Assembly: GCA_048013815.1 (NCBI GenBank)
Contig: CM106585.1
Span: 17,918,001 to 17,982,000 of the forward strand
Source: Setoptus koraiensis
Lineage: Eukaryota; Arthropoda
DNA: 64,000 nucleotides
Direction of reading: 5' to 3'
In this document: piece after piece, positions 58,934 to 64,000 of the stretch
How positions within the stretch are numbered: position 1 is the first letter of the stretch
How the letters are laid out: each line of letters opens with the position of its first letter
The notes under the pieces: generated by a model
Told to the model about the DNA's origin: nothing
What the model saw: only the letters and a program-made list of their open reading frames with translations
Database searches by the model: none
Program-made: the position numbers and the translations under genes

Positions 58934-60865
58934 TGGAGCCGCAATAAACTGACTGTCGCGCAGTGGCCACCAATGGCCAATAACACCCACACAATTGCGC
59001 AATCTGCAGCGAGCCTCATAACTGTCGCAATAAGTAAATAAGCTATCAGGCGATGATGCCGTTATGCCAGGTAATGGCGCCGCTGATGGGCCATTCATAC
59101 TCTATGCTGCAGTATAAATCTCTGCAGTACAAGTCTCTGCAGTATAGAGTAGCCAGTAGTAGAGATACCAGTAGTGAGATATGTGCTGTCGCATAGGTAA
59201 TAACATGTGAAATATTGGGCGCGATTGACGTCATTATTACATAATAACAGTGAACTAGTTTAATTAAGCGCCATGCACGCAATGAACCAACGGCCAGTGA
59301 GGCCAATAAAGCCAATACACAAATAAATAAATAAATGCATTTGCATGGTCTCAATTTCTCGCTCACTGTAAACGTCGCCCCCTAACTACTTTTGACTGCG
59401 TTTACGACACAAGCTGCGCGATCGCACAAAACAAATCAAAACGACTTATATTGGCCACTCATTCATGCCAGTATATTTATCACGGTCCCCCTCGGCTAGT
59501 GGGCGGCCAATGGTTGATGGCGAGCGCCTCGTTTATCCTATCCCCTGCCGCTTCTCGCTTCTGTCTGTCTGTCTGTTTGTCTGTTTGTTTGTTTGTCTAT
59601 CTGTCTTCGCCCATGTGTATGAATATTTTCGTCACAACACAATCTGGTGTCAACGCAGAGCGCGCGCCAGCAAAAATTAGCATAATAACTAGATCATACT
59701 CATTAATCCGGCACAGCCATGGCCGGCGTCACTCGAGTGATGCCAACTGCTTGTTTGTTTGTTGCTTGTTTATCAAGCCGCTAATTAGCTGCTTCAACAG
59801 ACAATGGTGCACCTGATCTAACGTTTGTTTATTTGTTGCATATCGTGCACAACCGTGAGCACAACTGAAACAAACCAAAAATTTGTCGCACTGATTTTGT
59901 ATAAATACACACAGAGAATATCATTAGTGGGCTCATCCGTGAGCTTCAATCAGGCGTAACCAGTCGCAAATTGAATGCAAACGCTGCTATAGACACAGCA
60001 GCGATGAGCTGCAAAAGTTTGTTTGTTTTTGCACACCAAACCATCGGAAAGCCATTGTTGAACCGGAAGTGCAATCGAGAAATCTGTTTGCTTGTGTTTT
60101 TTTTTTTTCGTTTTGCTTGAAAATTTTTCAGCATAAAAATATGCAGCAGGTCAGAAAAAATCAGTGAGTTCGGATATTTCGGTCGGACAAAAATGCGACC
60201 TTTTGAAAATTTGACTATTTAAAAATTCGTCCAAATTATTCGGACCTAAGTTCTAGTGTGATCTTGGCGACTTCAAGTCGCTAACATGTTGTTAGTGAGA
60301 ACAAAAAATAGCGTCGAGGCCCCTCATCGCCGTACGAACGAACAATTGTTGCTGGTAATGCAAATGTTGGTGTTATTTACACGGTTGAAGAACCAAGCAA
60401 AGAGCGTTATCACATGTTCAATCTTATGGATGCGGCACAGAAAGAAGGAAACAATCTGTTTAGCAAGCAAAAAGAATAATACGAGGAGTGCATTCGAAAC
60501 GGCAGAATTCTGATATTAAATCTCAAGTTATTCTGTCTAACAGTGGTTGGCGTTCGGTCTTACGGCATCGTCCAGTGCTGGGCTGGTGCGAAACGAAGCA
60601 CGATTGAGAATCGAACTTAAAATTCATCTGGATGGAAAGCGGTTTCTCGAAAGTATTTTCATTTCGCAATCAGCATATCAAATGCATTTTTTTCGATGCA
60701 CGAAAATTTCCAGCGAAGCCCCTCACATGCAATAACTGACCTGCACTACTGTTTTGGCGGTCTAAATATGCTCCTCGCAGCATTCTTTCTGTACCAAGCC
60801 ATTCATCCTCTTCTTTCTGTGGCGGGCCTATAGGAATGAGCCGCTCTCCTCAGGGCTCTTCAACT

Positions 60866-60966
60866 ATGCAAATCACACTGACATTGGCCCTACAAATAAC
60901 CTTCGTTGGTTTGTGCGTCGAATCGAAGGCCCGTCGCCAGTTTTTGTCATTGGCAAGTCAAGATGA
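60866..60966 (+). CDS. Candidate signal-peptide first exon (tentative)
   Basis: An ATG at 60866 opens MQITLTLALQITFVGLCVES, a plausible secretory signal, followed by KARRQFLSLASQD. A good donor (GATGA|GTGAGT) starts at 60967, one codon before an in-frame stop. That is the expected look of a short first coding exon of a secreted protein on the + strand. No matching second exon could be identified downstream in the window, so this is a weak call from sequence shape only. The alternative is a chance 34-codon frame. Confidence 0.25.
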
Positions 60967-61114
60967 GTGAGTGAGCGAAATTTCGGTTTGATTTTAGCAG
61001 CTTGTGTGACAAATTGTGCACGTAGCGGAGCCGCTATTAGGGTAGCCTTTTTGGGAAATTATCCCCAAAAGAAGAGGTTATCAAGGGTTGAAGAGGGATG
61101 GATTAACAGAATTG

Positions 61115-61142
61115 GGCGCGCGCGCGTGTGTGTGTGGGGGGC
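61115..61142. repeat. (GC)n(GT)n alternating purine-pyrimidine tract
   Basis: GCGCGCGCGCGTGTGTGTGT followed by a G run. Such alternating tracts can adopt Z-DNA. Confidence 0.85.
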
Positions 61143-61152
61143 CCCAAAATAA

Positions 61153-62338
61153 TGCACAATTGACATTTAAAAGAGAGCACAGGTGGAGAATTGTGGAGTT
61201 GAGCTGTCACGGTTGCAGTGTCAATCGTTTCGCTTGTCGGGATGAGCGCGGCCAGCGCGGTGTACGCCACGGACTGTTCTCGATTGACCGGCAATTTCGC
61301 GTTCGGCCGCCAGCGAAACTGCCACTGGGGGGGGGGGCCAGAGGGGCCCGATCGGAATAAGCGCAAGTGTTGTAGCGATCACTTTTTGACAAAAAGTGCG
61401 CCCGTTAGATCTTGAGTGATTTGGAAGTTGAATCAAATTGGATCAATTATTGCGCCTATTTGATTTCATTGGTGAGGCGCCACAGGGGCGCGCACAAACA
61501 AGCCGACAGCGTGCCGGCTGCCGGCAAGGCGGCTCATATTTGCGCGCCGTCGGTGTGTCGCACAACATACAAACTATGGCCACCGTGTTTGTTGTGAGTG
61601 CCCGACGACCACCATTACCTAATAATAATACCCGCGGCGGACGGCGCGGTATTTGTACGAGTGAGGGCCAGCGCACGGGCGAGTGTGCCACCAGCAATTT
61701 GGGCCCGCTGGGTGCTGCCTGTGCACTTCTGTTTATCCAGATATATACTCGGCGGCACGGGCACGCCGGAGACAGCCGTAGCAGATTAAATGCTCTCGCT
61801 CTGGTGAGCAACTTGAGTATATAAGCGAGTTGAGCCGCTTCGACACACAGTGGGCGCCCCCCTCAAACGGGCGCGCACACACACACACGCACAGTGGGGC
61901 CCAGCTGAAAAGAGATGGGCCCCACGTTATGTCATACCATCACCTGTGTGCTCGCTGTAGCGCCCATGTCATTGAGCGTCGCCCATGTCGCCGTTGGTTG
62001 CGTCACCGTTGCTGCTGGCCGGCAACGTTGGTTGGCGAGAATTAAATTGGAGCAGCGGGCCAGCGGCACCAATTGAATTGGTTGGGCAATTCAGTGATCA
62101 ATTGCGTCAGTTGTGGGGCCCGATTTGCGTCAATTGCGCCATTGCCATTGCAATCAATTGAAATAGTGCGCTAGTAACAACACGACAATAGTGGCGAGTA
62201 TTGTGCCAGATTATGTAAGAGCTCGCTCGGTCGTTGTCGCAGCTCTCATTTGTCAATCAATCGGCAGCGCCGAAAAAAAAAATGATGATCAAATAATGAC
62301 AAAAAATATGACACGATGATCATGACGACGACGCCCAC
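61153..62338. other. GC-rich region with no supported gene
   Basis: Several overlapping frames of 60-130 codons on both strands (61412-61824) lack Met context, domains or conserved motifs and shadow one another. A (CA)n run lies near 61876 and a poly-A stretch near 62273. Confidence 0.5.
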
Positions 62339-62408
62339 CTGTACGGCCTCCGCCCGGCCGACGTTCGGGCCGGTGATGACGGGCACGACGACGCTGGCCC
62401 GCAACGGG
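62339..62408 (-). CDS. Candidate 70-nt exon, possibly PTPRN ectodomain (tentative)
   Basis: On the minus strand, a GATAG acceptor (AG at 62410-62409) precedes a 70-base stretch ending at a CAG|GTGGGC donor. Read in phase it gives PLRASVVVPVITGPNVGRAE and then AVQ, with G or C in 22 of 23 third positions. It ends in phase 0, which would join correctly to the first firm PTPRN exon at 52766. I see no sure likeness to the known ectodomain, and the local DNA is GC-rich anyway, so the third-position bias is weak evidence. Confidence 0.22.
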
Positions 62409-62546
62409 CTATCATACATTCAGGCCTTTTGTCGCTTGTCGCTCACGACGCGTCGCCCCTCCCGCTGGCTCGCACACTCATCATGCTGCCACCGGGTACC
62501 GTCGTGCCGGCCATTGACGTACCGTAGCAGTGATAACAGCGCAAAA

Positions 62547-62783
62547 CGGATAACGGATAACGGATAACGGATAACGGATAACGGATAACGGATAACGGAT
62601 AACGGATAACGGATAACGGATAACGGATAACGGATAATGGATAATGGATAACGGATAACGGACAACGGATAACAGCGAGTTGTGGGCAACAACGAGCCAC
62701 GGGCAGCGGGTAGCGGATAGCGACGAGTAGCGGATAGCGGCGAGCTGCGGGTAGCGGACAGCGACGGGTCGCGGGCAACGGAC
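62547..62783. repeat. 7-bp minisatellite (CGGATAA)n grading into a degenerate array
   Basis: About 18 units of CGGATAA with a few variants (TGGATAA, CGGACAA) at 62547-62673, followed by a decayed GC-rich continuation (GGGTAGCGGATAGCGACGAG) to about 62783. The graded decay resembles array ageing from one end. Frames that cross it, such as the 195-codon minus frame to 63007, are repeat translations (YPLSVIR units). Confidence 0.95.
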
Positions 62784-63380
62784 CCTTCCCCCCTGGAGCG
62801 CCCCGAGAGCGAGTGTGAGCGAACGCGTTGACGGCAAACACTCGAAATCAAATTATTGTTGTCGCGCGAGAGTCGGGGGGGGGGCGCCACAGCGAATATG
62901 ATTATTATTATTAGTGTTACTATTATTATCACTGTCATCATCATTGTTGTTGCATCGGAGTAGACGGTGCGCAGCGCCACTGACAAGTGGCTGCCGAAGC
63001 GTGACACATGGACAAACTTTTTTACTTGTAAACATTAGACACTGATTGTCCAATTTGGGGCCCGAGCTGCTGGCTTGCGCAACAGCCCGGGCTGCAGTGT
63101 CACTGTCAGTGACGAGCACACAGCGACACACATGGGCCGGTCGGAATGGGCGCCAGAATTAATCACACAATAATGGCAACATCAATTATTGCAGCATCCC
63201 GGCCTCAAGTTGTTGCTGTGTGCGTATCATTACCGTTACTTGCCGTTACTGTCTCTGGCGCGCCTGTCACTGGGACAACTGTCATTGGGACAACTGTCAC
63301 ATAGGGTCGCTAGTGGGGCCGTTGCTGCTGTTGGCTGGCGCGGCATTATTATGCCGTGTTCATTTGACGTGTCGGCCCGC

Positions 63381-63456
63381 GACAACAACGACAGCGACAA
63401 CAGCGACAACGGCGACAACAGCAACTGCGACAGCGGCACAAGCGACAACAACGACC
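63381..63456. repeat. 9-bp tandem array (GACAACAGC)n
   Basis: About eight units of GACAACAGC and GACAACGGC with variants. Confidence 0.85.
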
Positions 63457-63502
63457 ATGTCCAAACTAATGACGCCTCTAATCTCTTTAGCTTAGTGGGC
63501 TT

Positions 63503-63534
63503 AGCTGGCTGGCTGGCCGGCCGGCCGGCCAGCC
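63503..63534. repeat. GGCT/GGCC tetranucleotide palindromic tract
   Basis: AGCTGGCTGGCTGGCCGGCC followed by GGCCGGCCAGCC. The run is its own reverse complement over about 24 bases. Confidence 0.9.
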
Positions 63535-64000
63535 AATGGCATATGGACTAATGACGACCGCTAGTCGGCGCGCCGGCGATCAGCGATTCACGTTTCCATT
63601 CACCTGTGTGCTCCACTTGTCACTGGGCTCAGCTCCGGCTCGCTTAACTCCGTTCGGCTCAGCTGGCTGGCATTAGCCAGCGCGGGGCCCCCGGCTTAGC
63701 TATCTGACCGAGCCAGAGAAGCGAGAGAGAGAGAGAGAGGCGACTTGTGATTAGTGCAAATTAGCGGCAGTGGCGCCGGTAGCAGCGCTGCGCAACGACC
63801 AACTTGAGATGATCCAACGCTGAAGTGCCGATACAACGGGCGCTGCCGACATAACGGGGCGCCGAGATTTGAGTTTAGCCGATGGCTGATATCCTGGGAT
63901 GCAGATTTTTCAATGCCGACACACACACACAATTTGTGTGACTGCTCACATGCTGGCCTCTTCATTATGTCTATTTGGGGCCTTTTTCGATCGGGTCAAA

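Larger units (their letters stand above)
56761..60865. other. Non-coding region upstream of the PTPRN exons, second part
   Basis: No gene is supported. It contains the AATTGTTA-type array at 57341-57490, a CT run at 58166-58181, the AT-rich palindrome at 58850-58933, TCTGTTTGTC repeats near 59562-59605 and T-rich tracts near 60098. Small + strand frames at 60286-60513 and 60547-60735 resemble no family I know. Confidence 0.5.
62784..64000. other. Non-coding GC-rich end of the window
   Basis: No gene is supported. It holds a G run near 62877, ATT/ATC triplet runs at 62898-62950, the GACAACAGC array, and the GGCTGGCCGGCC palindromic run at 63503-63534. GAGAGA lies near 63724. Confidence 0.5.

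Noticed and set aside
61412-61824. 128-, 122- and other overlapping frames
   Set aside because: Mutually overlapping frames on both strands in stop-poor GC-rich DNA; no conserved features.
62420-63007. 195-codon minus-strand frame with YPLSVIR repeats
   Set aside because: It is the translation of the CGGATAA minisatellite, which is open in three frames because the unit length is seven.
53127-64000. Transposable elements, virus-like elements or CRISPR arrays
   Set aside because: I looked for reverse transcriptase, transposase, integrase or capsid motifs, paired long terminal repeats and regularly spaced repeats and saw none; only microsatellites, minisatellites and small palindromes are present.

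Overview
This is eukaryotic, most likely arthropod DNA. The right part holds intron-bearing host genes: a chemosensory receptor of the insect gustatory-receptor type, an IA-2/PTPRN-type receptor pseudophosphatase, two 5S rRNA genes, and small secreted proteins including a Gly/Lys-rich one. I infer an arachnid, and a mite is my best guess from gene style and compactness; no marker in the window proves this. I recognised no virus-like element, LTR element, LINE or full DNA transposon.

Layout. (1) 2-1135: one long AT-rich exon encoding the C-terminal half of PRMT7, ending at a normal splice donor. (2) 1176-37395: a 36 kb block whose + strand has almost no cytosine. It is rich in G, then A and T. 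It is a direct tandem repeat of a unit of about 16.3-16.9 kb (2.2 copies). The copies differ by many small indels, especially in G runs, and short islands with normal C content are scattered through it. Neither strand can encode an ordinary protein there. It looks like unpolished or artefactual assembly of a strongly strand-skewed tandem unit, and a real biological origin remains possible. (3) 37396-44000: an abrupt return to normal sequence. It holds a broken 3' copy of a neighbouring gene, a two-exon secreted-protein gene (minus), an inverted head-to-head pair of 5S rRNA genes in a 213 bp near-perfect palindrome, a second secreted-protein gene (plus), and a Gly/Lys-rich secreted protein (plus). 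(4) 44311-46669: a two-exon gustatory receptor (minus). (5) 48834-52766: six exons of a PTPRN orthologue (minus), with the transmembrane segment, the whole phosphatase-like domain and the true C terminus. Its ectodomain must lie upstream, partly or wholly beyond the window. (6) 53127-64000: GC-richer non-coding sequence, probably introns or 5' flank of PTPRN, full of microsatellites and minisatellites, with two weak exon candidates.

The PRMT7 exon is markedly more AT-rich than the genes on the right, and the rest of PRMT7 never appears after its donor. The C-depleted block may therefore join two unrelated contig pieces. No operon-like or pathway link connects these genes. The main relations are local duplications: the 5S pair, the gene fragment at 37.4 kb, and possibly the two divergent secreted-protein genes.
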